Shown piece after piece: positions 44,032-54,666 of a stretch of 64,000 nucleotides of DNA. A program made the position numbers and the translations under genes. Every line of letters begins with the position of its first letter. The stretch's first letter is position 1. The notes beneath the pieces were generated by a model, which saw only the letters and a list, made by a program, of their open reading frames with translations, did no database searches and had not been told where the DNA came from. The stretch comes from Rhynchopus sp. YZ270_cl-10 (Eukaryota > Euglenozoa > Diplonemea > Diplonemida > Diplonemidae), in NCBI GenBank assembly GCA_964035575.1, contig OZ037905.1, forward strand, positions 87,001 to 151,000, written 5' to 3'.

Positions 44032-45441
44032 TTGTGGCTGATGCACCTGCAGCTGCTGCGAGGAAGACACGGCCACCTGCATCAACGATGTGGGCGTCTT
44101 CTTCACTGTCGCATTTGCCACTGCACGCATCTTCATGTCGTTGATCCGGTCGCTTAGGTTCCCACACTCCTGCGTCAATGCGTCGAAGGAGGACAGCGTG
44201 ACGTGCTCCATCGTGCTCAGCACGTCGTGGTGCTGCTCCGTCACTGCAGTCACCTTGCTGACTTGGTGCGCGAGCTCATCCACAAGAGGCTCGATCTCGT
44301 ACTGCCTGTCCTGCACCTGCTGGACACGGTCGCACAGGTCGACTGCGTAGCTGCCGTTGGACTCGAGCACCTGGATGCGTGCACGCATCTCTGCAGCAGC
44401 GGCGCCCTGCTTGATGACCTCTGGGTGCGGCTGGCCTACGACAAGCGTCTCCAGCTCACGCATCTGCGCACTTGTCTTTTGCGTCGCGTCCTCAATGAGG
44501 CGGCACGTCTCCTGCAAGGCACGGATGTCTGCCAGCAGCTGTGGTGTGTTTTCCTCCTCCTTGCGCAGGACAGAGATCTCGTCCACCTTTTGGTTCAGCT
44601 CCAACACAACGCTGCACGTCGTCTCAAGCACACCGATGCGGTCGCGTGCGTCGGTGAGCGACTGCGAATGCAGGTTCAGCAGCGACAGGCTGCTGGACTG
44701 CTTGCGGTCGAGCGCCTCAAGCAGCTGCGAGTGGCTCTCCGCAAGCTGGTCGCTGAGGGACACAAGCAGGTCTTCTGAGCTCATCTGCTTTGTGTTGAGC
44801 TGCTCGAACCGCGCAAGGAGACCTGCATCGACCTGCTTCACACCGGACGCCGTCTGGATGGGCACTTGCCGCGCGAGCTTCATTTCTTGCAGACGCTCCT
44901 CTACCGCACTTTGGCAGGCCTCACCATGGCTGATGTCTTCTGTGGCACGCGTCAGGCGCGCTTCCATCTCCTCGCACCTAAGGGAAAGGGAATTGAGCTG
45001 CGCATCGTGCGCACTGTGCAGGGGGAGCAGGCTTGAGTGGTTGTCCTCCGCAGCGGTCACACGCTCGGACAGCTTCTGCTGCGCCTCGATCACACCGAGG
45101 AGCTCTTCCGTGACGGCCTGATGTGTTTTGAGTGCATCCACGTTGCCGCTGCCACCACGCAGTGCACTGATGTCACGCCGTGCCCCCAGCTGTTCCATAC
45201 GCAGCGCATCCACGTCACCCTGCAGACGTGCCAGCGTGTCGGGCTGCGCCCCCGCACTGCCCAACGCCGCCAGCTGCGTCTGCATATTCTTGAGCCCCGC
45301 AAACACCGCCGCCTCTCGCTCAGAGATCTGCTTCAACAACCGCTGCATCGAGCCTTCGCTGTCATTCTGTATTTTCTGCAGACTCGCCTCCACATCGACG
45401 GATTGCATCCATTTCTCTAGCACCGTCAATCGTGCCTCCAT
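40846..45441 (-). CDS. Large coiled-coil protein with internal ~50-residue repeats
   Basis: A 1531-residue open frame. The N-terminal ~430 residues are heptad-rich coiled coil (MEARLTVLEKWMQSVDVEAS onward). Next come a (Gln-Gly)n tract and five imperfect ~50-residue repeats containing PTPQLQGSAQTLQR, ETVNLQG.T.GMFQGQA and LQGSGVTMEQAR. A long Ser/Pro-rich, probably disordered region and a final coiled coil with basic charge (CEESRRDLGRVRVERRRLED) follow. A structural or cytoskeletal role is likely. No known family recognised. The frame is open just upstream and a pyrimidine tract ending CCCACAG lies 17 nt before the ATG, so a short first exon may exist. Confidence 0.72.
42590..43440 (-). repeat. 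In-frame tandem repeat of ~150 bp in the coiled-coil gene
   Basis: Five near-identical units encode LQGSGVTMEQAR..PTPQLQGSAQTLQR..ETVNLQG..GMFQGQA, with degenerate units at both ends. Unit length varies by a few codons (one lacks VQ). The reading frame is kept throughout, which indicates selection on the protein. Confidence 0.85.
43941..44034 (-). repeat. (CTTGAC)n hexanucleotide array encoding poly(Gln-Gly)
   Basis: About 15.5 perfect CTTGAC units on the plus strand (GTCAAG on the minus), translated as alternating Gln-Gly in the coiled-coil protein. Lack of interruptions suggests recent expansion and probable length polymorphism. Confidence 0.95.
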
Positions 45442-47712
45442 TTGGGCCAGACGTGCCCCTCTGTGGGGAGGATATGATATGAGATGTGGGGTACGATACT
45501 GTGAATTATGCTTTTGTGGTGTGAAAAAAAAGACGACAAACTACACAGGAGGACCACATCGCAGGTTATTTGGGTGTTTTTGAGAACAGTTGTGGGGTAT
45601 TTTTCACCTATCAGTCGGAACATAGACTAATTTGGGTGAGACACGGGAATGTGACGTCTTGGAATGAAAGAAAAAAAAGAGGGGGAATTTTTTGAGTCAT
45701 CTTTTTTTTTCATTTTTGGTGCTGCTGGGGGGTTCACGCTTTGTAGTGCAATGCAATGCCTATACGGTGTTACGTTGCTTGTCGTGGGCCCAAGAAGCCA
45801 CTTTATATTTCTAAAAGGGAGGGGGAAGGGAGGGGGAGGGGGCTGGGGGTCTTGGGAACTGTTGTGGGACACTGAATGGAATGTACAAATAAAATCGTTT
45901 TTTCTCCCCCCCAAAAAAAATGGTGTCATTGTGTTCGAATTGACAGTCGGAGTCTTGTGTCAAACCCCATTCCCCAAAGCAAAATGCTACCCTACAGTTG
46001 GACAAGTAATATTGGTGACCAAAAAAAGTCGCCAAGTTATTTGCAAAAAATTGCAAGAAACCCCCAAAAATCCGCCAATATTTTTTGGTCGCCAAGTTTC
46101 TTGTCGAACTGTATATTAGTAAGACTCCACTGGATGCACACTCTCAAACCCCAAAAAAGGGGGGATGTTGGTGACCCAAGCGTGTTTGTGTTCTAAATTG
46201 GTTTTATATTTTTCGCAAGTCGCCGCAAACTTGCATGCCACCCTATGTGTCTCTTGTCTCGTTCGCCGATGTCAGCAGAGGGACAGTATTGTAGACATCC
46301 ATTAAAGGAAAGTATCTACATGATCACTTTGTATAAAAAAAAAAATCTCATGTGGAGCTTGCTGGCAACTACACTATGTCCAACAATTTTTCAAAAAAAA
46401 AAATTGTTTGGTGAAAAAAAAAGGGGGCAGATGACGGCCAAACCTGTCACCTTGTATAATAAAAAAAAGGTTTGCTAAAGATGAACTTCAGCCTGTTATT
46501 TAGTCACCTGAAGTAAAAGGACCCAGGTTCTGTATAATTCCCGGAGATACGACACGGAAAAAAAAAGATCTTCTTCGGACTTCATCTTCTTGATCAAGAC
46601 TCTTTCGAAAAATCGTGTGTTTCCATACCATACCTTGAGACTAACAGACCCTTTTTTTTGGTACTATTTTAGTTCGTTCTCAATCTTGGGGGGTTTAAAA
46701 AAAACAAATACTTTTCGAAATATACAATGTAGCTGTAGCTACTTTACATCGAGCGGTGCACTTGGAGGGGGAATTAGGTGTTATCACACAGCGGACTCAT
46801 CAGGGGGACTCCAAGAAGTCAAAACGACTTCTAACGACTGGTTTTTTGCGACTAGTTTTATGATATTCTTAGCAGAGTTAGCAACTAGTCGCTCCATTAC
46901 TACGTAGTAGTACCCCTGACTAGTCCGTCATGTACACGTGTGCACGACGCACATTCTGGGCAATGTCTTGCTCTGAGGAAGTACCCACTTTTGCTTTCAA
47001 TACACATCCCCATTTGGGCCATATTCCGCACCTCCAGGGAGTATTCCAAACATGAGTTTTTAAACACACATATTTTGGGCAATGTTCCACCCTGAGGAAC
47101 TACCCGCAACTGCATTTCAAACACCTAGCATATGAAGGAAGACCTGGAAAAAAAGAACAAAAGTTGACCCGACATACAAAAGCTCTCTCGTGAGCAGTGT
47201 ACAACATGATTTAGCCTTGTAACGGCCAAAAAAAAACTATATGGGTTTACGTTACCGTGGGAGCATAGCGGGGACCCTAAGGGCAATCATGGCTCAGTTC
47301 GTAAACGCGCAGCGTGTATGAAAGTTGTAAACGTTTAGGGAGGGAAAGAAAACTGAGTATCTAAGGGAAGGGCGGAATACAAAGAAAAACAGCCCGGGAA
47401 AAAAAATCTACAAAAGAAACCCCCCCTTTTTGTTCCCTTCCCCAAGCATCCCGAACTATTTTAGCTATCACCGAAGGAGCGTTCCTCTGGATGCAAACGA
47501 GTCCACAGAAGGGGAACGCCCGTGTGTCATTCCCTGTAGAAAAAAAAGGGTGAAAGTTTTAATTTTTTTTCAGAGAACTATAAAATAGGAATATATAAGA
47601 CATCTTGAAAAAGGTGTATTCCTATCGTTCAAAGGGACTCGCAGCCCGTGAAAAAAAAGTGTGTGTGTGGTAAAGTCCATTTTTATGAATGGTTTCTGAA
47701 AAAATGGCGTAC
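45442..47712. other. Gene-free spacer, A/T-rich
   Basis: Homopolymer-rich, with short open frames only. An AAGATGAACTTCAGCC motif is at ~46480 and ACAAAAGCTCTCTCGT at ~47178; both belong to the dispersed motif family. 46930-47120 holds about three diverged units with TTCCTCAG, ACATTGCCCA and ATTTGAAA/ATTGAAAG-like segments. Unresolved 3' exons of the IQ-motif gene could lie in the right part. Confidence 0.45.
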
Positions 47713-50522
47713 CTGATTTTGCCCGACTTTGATCGGAACTGCGCTGGGCAGGTTGTGAAGCATGGGTGCCGTTTTTGAGTGCATCACATCAGCTGGCTGT
47801 CTGCTGCGTGCAGACGACCCTGCTCCTGCGACAGACGACTGCCTCGAGGTGAAGGAGTCGTTGTGCCTGACAGACGACACGTTGTGCAGGTACTCCGACG
47901 GCTGCACCACATGCGCATAGCGACCAGTATCCTGCAGGTAAAGAAAATGAAAAGTAATTTCAATAAAAAACTCTTACCTCTTCACCTTAAAAAATTCAAT
48001 AAATTCTACTTATTCCCATTTTCACTTCCCTTTTTTTACCCCCAAAAATAATCAAACAATACCGTAGCATAGTTCCGTGCCGTGCTCGCTGCTGGCGGTC
48101 CCAAAGGGCCCCTCCGGGAGCTGGGTGTATTGTACCGTGCGCTACCTCTCGGCGGGTCGTACGCGAAAGCGTGCTGCGCATACGACGATGCTGTCGGTGT
48201 GCGGGGTTGAGCACGCACCTCGGGCACACCACCCACATCACCACCTCCTCCTCCTCCTCCTCCCACCCTCCCCTCATACTGCTCCAAGGCTGCCCTGTCG
48301 CCTGACTGCCGTCTCTTTATGGGCACATCGTACGCTGCCACACTGTGGTACCCACGGATGATGCCCTCTGAGGTGCTTGCGACACTCACCTTGTCGGGGG
48401 AGACGTAGCGCGTTCCTGCGACACCACCACCACCACCACCACCACCGCTCTGCTGTGAAGAAGAGCCCTGCCGCTGTCGTGGTGGGCTCACCCAAGGCTC
48501 CTGTAAGATAGGTGATGAATTGTTGGACCTATCGGGGACGTCTGTGTGCGAGGCGGCAGCGTAAGGTACGTCTGTGTGGGAGGTCGCGTAGGGGGGTGCG
48601 TCGTGTCTGTTCGATGTGTCGTAGGCGCGCGAAGGGTCAGCAGGGCGCGAGCTGCGTGTCTTGCTGACAGCCGAGGAGAGCATGGACAGCACCGCCTCGG
48701 TGTTGTGCGTCACCGCACCACGCTCCTGGGTGCGCATCTCCCGAAGCGCTGTCGCGGCCGCCTTTTCCAACATCCCGACACTCATGCTGGGGGACTCTGC
48801 GTTGACGTCTCTGTATTCCCTTTCCTTCTCCACCTCCCTCTGCTGACTGACATGACGCACAGCCTCTTGGCCAGACTGTGTTAAATAACCGATCTCACGG
48901 TGTCGTGGTGTTGTTGCAAATTCATGCACATCGTCGCCACGCAACTCATCAGCAGCACGGCCGAGCTCCCCGACAGCAGTGCGAAGAGCGGAGATATCCC
49001 TCTGAGGTGAAGGCGATGCAGCAGCGATCTGCCGCACTGCTGTGTTGACTGTAGCATTGCTCTGCGCAGCCTGTGCAAGCTGAGTCTGCTGCCGGAGTTG
49101 TTCCTCTAAGCGTCTCATGTCCTCCCTCAGTCGTTCTACTGCAGAATTCGCCAAATCAGCGTTGAGCTCTGCCTCGTCTGCTCGTGAAGTGAGTTCTTCT
49201 GCTTTGCGAAACATTTCGTGCCGTTCCCTTCGCAGTACCGCTTCGCGCCCTTCACAGCCGTCGAGATCTGCTCGGCATTCTGCAAGCTTTTGGCTGCATT
49301 CTTCGAACTGCGAGACAACTGTTTGCAAGGCGGATTCCCTGCTTTGCAGTGCGTCCTCTACTTCTGCAAGGCGTGCGTCCTGTGCAGCTTTGCGCCGTGC
49401 GGCTACCTCCTTTGCAGCGTTGCGTTGGCGCACACAGCTTTGGATGCGTACTGCTGCAAGGTCAGCACGGTGCTGCCTTGTTCTCCTCCTGTCCACTTCG
49501 CGTCTCGCATTGCGCGAACGTACCAGAGACTGTATCCTTTGCGCCGCAGCGTCTTCGGCAGGATTCGCGACCTTGCGCACCCCTTGCTGTTTGTTGGTGA
49601 GCACCTCCTCCAGCTTGCGTTGCAGCCGTGATATGTCGTCCTTCTGTTGCTCAGCTTCGAACTCTGTCGCATGAAGACTTCTCCGGAGATGGTCACGGTC
49701 GTCACGCAACTCTGACGACAGCGCCTCCAGCTGTACTAAGGATTCTGAGGTGCGAGCACGCTCCCGCTCCCAGGTGACCTTCTCGAGGTGTAGCTCGTCG
49801 CGTTCTTTGCAGGCCCTGCGGAGGGTGGGCTGCAGCTCGCTGCGGAGTGCTGTGAGCTCAGCGGCAGAGCGTGCGGCGCTGGCTTCCCATTCGGCACATA
49901 CGGTCTCAAGACGGTCCACCTCTGCTGCGTGCTTCTCCAGCATCCTCGTCTTCTCCTTGCGCAGCACCTGAACCTCCCCACGCAGGTCTGCAATCTCATC
50001 CTCTACGCCAGCGAGACGTTCCTGACGGTCGTCGTGGCGCCCGCGGAGGGCTTCCTCCGCGACCTCTGCAGTTTCTAGCCTTGCGCGGAGATGTGCTATT
50101 TCGTGTTCAGAATGTTCGGCTGCGGTGTCTGCGGAGGTAATACGCTTGGTTGCGTCTAGGAGGTCTGCTGCATTGTGCCGTGCGGCGGCACGCTCGGCGG
50201 TGAGGGTGTCGTGGAGGGAGGCGGCTTCGTATTCAGCGTCGGTCATGCGGGCGGTCAGTTCATCGGTTCTGCAGCGCAGGCCGTTGGCCTCTGCGACGGC
50301 AGCGTCCCTCGCGTATGTGACACTCCGCACCTCCTCAGCGCCCACCCGCACAGCATCCTCCAAGGTGTCTCTGCGCTCGCGCAGCTGCAGGATCTCCTCC
50401 TCGCTGCGGGTCAGGCGTTCTTGCAGCAAAGCCGCTTCCGCTTCAGCCTCCGTCAGCCTCGCCTTTGCCGTGGTATTCACTCTCCGAGTGTCGTCTAATA
50501 TTTCTTCAATCGATGTATCCAT
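47713..50522 (-). CDS. Coiled-coil protein with two IQ motifs (3' end unresolved)
   Basis: Exon 1 is 50522-48063 (820 codons), exon 2 is 47931-47713 (73 codons), with a 131-nt GT-AG intron between, phase 0. Residues ~1-300 are continuous coiled coil. IQ motifs follow (AAQRIQSLVRSRNARREV and AAVRIQSCVRQRNAAKEV), predicting calmodulin or centrin binding, then more coiled coil. The C-terminal region is Ser/Gly-rich with poly-Gly runs. Exon 2 ends at a GTACGC donor-like site; unspliced, the frame stops ten codons later at 47683. Probably cytoskeletal, flagellar or basal-body associated. The ATG follows TTCTTTTTTAG by four bases, another acceptor-like site. Confidence 0.7.
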
Positions 50523-50938
50523 TAGTCTAAAAAAGAATCGCTGTGTGTTAAGACAGCATTGTTGTGTGGCGTCTGATGGGTGGGTTAAGGTGGTTGAGGA
50601 GTGGGGGAGGGGAAAGAGGGGAAGAGGGAGTGCTGTTCGTGTTCAAAATAAAATGTGAGTGTGTTTTGTGAAAGGAAACGAGATGTGTTGTCATTTGTAA
50701 AAACAAGAGAGATAACTCCTCACCCAGTTAGAGGTCCTCCCACCTTCCCACACCACGACGGGTAGTTATGCTTCGTGCGTGCAAGAGCCACAGCGGAACG
50801 GCGGTGCCCATTGCCAACCCACTCCCACAACGAGAGACATGTGCATACCCTTACGTATCTTCCTGCGTGGAGTTACCCAGGCAAGGTGCAGGAAAGGGAA
50901 GCAAAGTTAGATGGCACCTTTCATTTGTGGAAATGGGT
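50523..50938. other. 5' flank of the IQ gene joined to a WD40-family spacer
   Basis: Up to ~50660 the sequence is unique to the IQ gene. From 50664 (GTGTTTTGTGAAAGGAAACG) it is the class A spacer and shared 3' block of copy 9. The boundary marks the edge of this two-gene insertion of the family. Confidence 0.55.
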
Positions 50939-52024
50939 TCAAGACAGGTGTGAGATGTCAACAATCTCAACACCTTTATCTCCTCCGTGCATCACCACAC
51001 CACCACAGCTGCTCATTGCAAGACCGCTAGAATAGAAGCTCTCCAAGTCACCGTGCAAGAGTTGCTTCCCTGTTGAGATGGACCACACGCACAAAGTGGT
51101 GGAGGAGCAGACAGAAATAATGGCGTTCGACACAGCAACATCAGTGCAGTCGTTTTCGAAGACGTCTTCAAATACGCATTCACCTGTTTCGATGTTCCAG
51201 ACACGCACACATTTGTCCGTACACGCTGCAATGAAACGCTGGTTTGGTGTCAGTGCCAAATAATCAACATTCGCAGGGCATGTCAGAACAAGCACCTCCA
51301 CCCCTGTCGTGTAGTCCCAGATGGTGACATCTTTGCTGTTGTTGCCATACATCGCCACCTTGTCACCTGTCACAACCATGACGTTGCACTTCACAATGTG
51401 GCCCCACTCATGCACAACAACGCCTGTTGCAATGTCCCACACCTGCAAACCCTTGTTCGTGCAGCACGACAGCAGCTTTGTTCCACAGGGTGACCATGCC
51501 GTGGCCCACCTCACATCACTTTCATCTCCAAAGGAGTGCTTCAATGCACCTGTCTTCACGTCATGAACTTCAGCACAGGCCTCGTTCTCATGTACAAATG
51601 AGATCCACTCACTGCAAGGTGAGAATGCGGGTTTCACAGAATAGTCACAAGGGAAGTGGCACAGACGCTCATGTGTTTCCGTGTCGAAGACGAACCCACC
51701 ATTCTCACAATATATCACAGCAAGGTACCTGTCACACGGGGAGAGTGTGAGCGAGTATGACATCTCCTCCGAAGGTATTACCCCAGGAGTGATGTTGGCA
51801 CCAGTGCAGTACAGCTCAACAGCACATCCCTCATCCATCGCCGTGTCGCAGATGCGCAAGTCGTCGTTGCCGATGTCGCCACCGCCTCTCATCCGCACAC
51901 CAACATGCCGAGCACGTGGCACGCCAAGCTCCGCAACAAGCTTCCCCTTCACCTGTGCAAGGGTGGCGCTCCTGTCCACTTCTATCACACAGCTTGCAGA
52001 CTCGAAGTGTCCTGTGATGTCCAT
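50939..52024 (-). CDS. UBL-WD40 family protein, copy 9
   Basis: 361 residues, intact. It shares blade 1-2 (YCENGGFVFDTETHERLC) with copy 10 and a blade 7 of the STGKQLLH type with copies 1, 4, 6 and 7. The UBL has one change, DTAMDEG for DTEMDEG. The upstream spacer is class A. Confidence 0.82.
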   Translation of the reverse strand: MDITGHFESASCVIEVDRSATLAQVKGKLVAELGVPRARHVGVRMRGGGDIGNDDLRICDTAMDEGCAVELYCTGANITPGVIPSEEMSYSLTLSPCDRYLAVIYCENGGFVFDTETHERLCHFPCDYSVKPAFSPCSEWISFVHENEACAEVHDVKTGALKHSFGDESDVRWATAWSPCGTKLLSCCTNKGLQVWDIATGVVVHEWGHIVKCNVMVVTGDKVAMYGNNSKDVTIWDYTTGVEVLVLTCPANVDYLALTPNQRFIAACTDKCVRVWNIETGECVFEDVFENDCTDVAVSNAIISVCSSTTLCVWSISTGKQLLHGDLESFYSSGLAMSSCGGVVMHGGDKGVEIVDISHLS

Positions 52025-52374
52025 GTTCAGGGGGTGTAACTCTGTTCTGTGGGGACAGGTGTGTGGGGAGGGCAGGAAGAAGAGGGGTGGGGTGGTGTTT
52101 GTGAAGGAAACGAGATGTGTTGTCATTTGCAAAAACAAGAGAGATAACTCCTCACCCAGTTAGAGGTCCTCCCACCTTCCCACACCACGACGGGTAGTTG
52201 TGCTTTGTGTGTGCAAAAGCCACAGCGGAACGGCGCGGTCTCCATTGCCAACCCACTCCCACAACGAGAGACGTGTGCATCTATCTTTACGTATCTTCCT
52301 GCGTGGAGTTACCCAGGCAAGGTGCAGGAAAGGGAAGCAAAGTTAGATGGCACCTTTCATTTGTGGAAATGGGT

Positions 52375-53506
52375 TCAAGACAGGTGTGAGATGTCAACAA
52401 TCTCAACACCATCATGCCCTGAGTACATCAGCACACCACCACAGCTGCTCATTGCAACACCGCGAGAATGGCTATCAAGGTCACGACATATCAGTTCCGC
52501 TGTTGAGATGGACCACACGCACAAGGTCTTATCAGAGTAGGCAGCAACAACGTCGTTCGACACAGCAACATCAGTCCATCCCTTGTCTGAGTCGTCTTCA
52601 AATACGCATTCACCTGTTTCGATGTTCCAGACACGCACACAATTGCTGCAACATGCTGCAATGAAACGCTGATTTGGCGACAGTGCTACATAATCTGGAA
52701 CACGCTGCAATGAAAAGCTGGTTTGGTGTCAGTGCCACATAATGAACATAAGAAGGGCATGTAAGAACAAGCACCTCCACCCCTGTCGTGTAGTCCCAGA
52801 TGGTGACATATTTGCTGCAGTCGCCATACATCGCCACCCTGTCACCTGTCACAACCATAACGATGTCGCACTCCACAATGTGGATCCATTCATGCACAAC
52901 AACGCCTGTTGCAATGTCCCACACCTGCAAACCCTTGTTCCTGCAGCACGACAACAGCTTTGTTCCACAGGGTGACCATGCTGTGGCCCACCTGCAATCA
53001 CTTTCATCTCCAAAGGAGTGCTTCAATGCACCTGTCTTCACATCATGAACTTCAGCACAGGCCTCGTTCTCGTGTATGAATGAGATCCACTCACTGCAAG
53101 GTGAGAATGCGGGTTTCACAGAAAAGTCGCAAGGGAAGCGGCACAGACGCTCATGTGTTTCCGTGTCGAAGACGAACCCACCATTCTCACAATATATCAC
53201 AGCAAGGTACCTGTCACACGGGGAGAGTGTGAGCGAGTATGACATCTCCTCCGAATGTATCACCCCAGGAGTGATGTTGGCACCAGTGTAGTACAGCTCA
53301 ACGGCACATCCCTCATCCATCTCCGTGTCGCAGATGCGCAAGTCGTCGTTGCCGATGTCGCCACCGCCTCTCATCCGCACACCAACATGCCGAGCACGTG
53401 GCACGCCAAGCTCCGCAACAAGCTTCCCCTTCACCTGTGCAAGGGTGGCGCTCCCGTCCACTTCTATCACACAGCTTGCAGACTCGAAGTGTCCTGTGAT
53501 GTCCAT
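52375..53506 (-). pseudogene. UBL-WD40 family, copy 10, frameshifted chimera
   Basis: The frame is open from MDITGHFES for ~272 family-like residues, then fails in blade 5. There, a ~49-bp segment (GCTGCAATGAAA.GCTG.TTTGG) appears twice in succession, at ~52654 and ~52703, in two diverged versions. The N-terminal part matches copy 9 and the C-terminal part copy 8, so the junction looks like misaligned unequal crossing-over between paralogues. 49 bp is not a multiple of three, hence the frameshift. Confidence 0.75.
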
Positions 53507-54283
53507 GTTCAGGGGGTGGAACTCTGTTCTGTGGGGACAGGTGTGTGGGGAGGCAAGAAGAAAGGCTCGGGTTGTGAGAAGCAGGGGAAATCAATAAACC
53601 CTTTCTTTATCAGACTATATACTACTCAATTAGCCCTCGCGGGTCCCCCCCGCAACTCCGAAAACCACTGCCAACCTAGAAAAGGCAAGTGGACACGCTC
53701 GATGAAGGGCACGTAGACAAAATCATCCGTTCTACGTATCTCCTACCGACTGTGCCCTACACGGAGAGAGCAAGGTCCCTCGTCTCCTTCTACGTAGCCC
53801 AGTATCTTCTTTACATTATGTATGCCTAGCCTCGTGCCCTACATAACCCCTCCGTTCTTTGAACATGTGGGCGGGTAGGCGGAGCACATACCACTTCTCT
53901 CACCCTCCCTTCTGATGGTCGCTCGATGAGGGCGCTCTTATTTGCATGGGGTGGTGTCTGGTTCGTTTTCATGTTGAGGTATTTTACTTCTTGAAAGGGT
54001 ACCGGCTGACGATACTGAGAACTTCCTTGGCCCAGAGCTGTTCCCGAAGTCAAGCACGACCCGGCTGAACACTGGCGGCCTGAACACAGGTCCGCATCTA
54101 ATCTAGGCAGACTTTATCCCCTTGTGGCTCAACCCCTTTACCTGATTTGTCCATGTTTTTTGTGTGCAAAGTTTGTGGAGGCGAGTAGAGTAGGCAGTAC
54201 CTACCGGTCCCTTCCCCACCTCCCTTCTTACCTTTCGTCCCGTCCTTCCCTTTATCTCGTCCTACCAGCACACCACGTCGTCA
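53507..54283. other. Spacer between copy 10 and the LRR gene
   Basis: The 20-nt leader and CCCCACAG acceptor-like site of copy 10 are kept, but the rest of its upstream sequence matches none of classes A, B or C. No gene seen in 53570-54283. Confidence 0.5.
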
Positions 54284-54588
54284 TTATGCGTGTCTCCTTC
54301 GTTTGCGGGCTTGCTCGGGGGATTCGTCTCTACGTTTCGGACGTTCTTCAACCACAAGCTGGCTCAGTTGCTTACTATTCCTTACTTCGTTCGACACAGC
54401 ACTGCTGCAGCCGGAAAGGTAAATACTCGTCAACGAAGTGCAGTCCATAGCAAAATCCGAACCTACGTCCTTAACGTTGGTAAGTGGTGTCAGATCAAGG
54501 GTGGTTAAAGCTTTGCAGCTCGAAAGAAAGCAAACACCAAGCACCGTCACATTGTTGAGTGGTGTCAGATCCAGGGTGTTTAAAGCTC
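54284..54588 (-). pseudogene. 3' part of the UBL-LRR gene, cut off by the LINE
   Basis: Encodes the last two LRR units (ALNTLDLTPLNNVTVLG, ALTTLDLTPLTNVKDVG), a cap (CTSLTSIYLSGCSS) and a basic, NLS-like tail ending KRRDESPEQARKRRRHA. Its frame continues that of 62337-63313 when one copy of the 19-bp duplication is counted: 977 plus 286 nt make 421 codons. With the LINE in place this part has no start of its own. Confidence 0.8.
54570..54588. repeat. Target-site duplication, 3' side of the LINE
   Basis: TCCAGGGTGTTTAAAGCTC here and at 62337-62355 are identical 19-mers at the two ends of the LINE. The target is a coding LRR unit. There is no long poly(A) before it; the LINE ends CAAGTTTAA on the minus strand. 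Confidence 0.88.
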
Positions 54589-54666
54589 TTAAACTTGTTG
54601 ACGTGACCCATCCCCACCTTCTCAGATGAACTGAGAGGTGAGAAAGGCGCCACGTGACCACCTTCG

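Noticed and set aside
43941-44034. CRISPR-like or regulatory array
   Set aside because: A simple hexanucleotide repeat without spacers, in frame within a long coding region.
46900-47124. Minus-strand 74-codon Cys-containing frame
   Set aside because: It spans short diverged tandem DNA repeats; the apparent Cys motif is not repeated with the unit.
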